Source: Anaeramoeba flamelloides (lineage: Eukaryota > Metamonada > Anaeramoebidae). Taken from it: DNA of 64,000 nucleotides. The position numbers were made by a program, and so were the translations under genes. The notes under the pieces were generated by a model, which was given only the letters and a program-made list of their open reading frames with translations, made no database searches and had not been told where the DNA came from. The stretch spans positions 1,488,001 through 1,552,000 of the forward strand of contig JANTQA010000047.1 in NCBI GenBank assembly GCA_027625915.1, in the 5' to 3' direction. The stretch's first letter is position 1. Each line of letters begins with the position of its first letter. Below are positions 63,786-64,000 of the stretch, piece after piece.

Positions 63786-64000
63786 ACATATCTGCAAAAA
63801 GTGAGGTTTTAAGTTTTTTTACGAAATTTATCATTTTTTAAAGAACTATAAAACTTTCTTGGTGTGCCCCAACAGGAGAGGTTTCTTGTCAACGAAACTG
63901 AAGTTTCTAATAACAAAAAAAAGTTTGTACTTACACTTGGAATAGTTTTGAATTCGAGAGATCAGATGTTAATTGAAAAAAAATTAAGTTTGTTGGGATT
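63786..64000. mobile_element. Foldback element family F2, copy 2 (runs off window)
   Basis: 63786-about 63917 aligns with the left arm of the element at 49031: TCTGCAAAAAGTGAG, then TTTTAAGTTTTTTTACGAAA, GAACTATAAAACTTTCTTGG, CCCCAACAGGAGAGG and GTTTCTAATAACAAAAAAAA. It is more diverged than copy 1. The second arm would lie outside the window. Confidence 0.8.

Overview
The window is an AT-rich stretch of nuclear DNA from a unicellular, probably amoeboid, eukaryote. Support: protein genes carry spliceosomal GT-AG introns, an intron-containing tRNA-Tyr is present, low-complexity inserts (poly-Asn, poly-Asp, Lys/Glu runs) are abundant, and the gene content is that of a motile protist (gelsolin/villin headpiece, RhoGEF, BEACH-WD40, ankyrin-BTB). 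The standard code fits every gene. Unlike Dictyostelium, introns reach several kilobases and intergenic gaps are long and full of small inverted-repeat elements. Anaeramoeba or another amoeboid lineage is possible; this is inference, not proof.

Layout. 1-2 kb: 3' end of a BEACH-WD40 gene (+), then a TA/TG microsatellite. 6.7-15.7 kb: a six-exon DYRK/Yak1-type kinase gene (+) whose introns hold a hairpin array, a foldback element and a 5'-truncated LINE. 19.6-25.7 kb: a 2031-residue PH/gelsolin/villin-headpiece protein (-), divergent from a TPR protein (+, 28.4-30.9 kb). 32.7-35.7 kb: a protein with a MYND-like zinc finger and long acidic tracts (-), divergent from an AATF/Bfr2 ribosome-biogenesis protein (+, 40.5-41.9 kb). 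45.5-47.8 kb: a RhoGEF (-). 48.8 kb: tRNA-Tyr(GUA) (+). 51.1-59.7 kb: a two-exon ankyrin-BTB gene (-) with a 5.6 kb intron. 59.7-64 kb: only repeats and AT-rich DNA.

The genes do not form a pathway. The cytoskeletal ones (gelsolin/headpiece protein, RhoGEF) share a theme, but nothing shows co-regulation.

The striking part is the mobile landscape: at least seven short-element families, several with exact boundaries readable from the sequence. They include a ~534 bp TA-flanked MITE in three copies (one inserted in a LINE, with the empty site visible in the other LINE copy); foldback elements flanked by TTAA; a ~195 bp near-palindromic TA-flanked element; a foldback with ~138 bp arms beside the tRNA gene; and a modular array of hairpins joined by CCGCGG/CGGCGG spacers. 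That array occurs five times and lies at the same junction in both LINE copies. It is the best candidate here for something undescribed.
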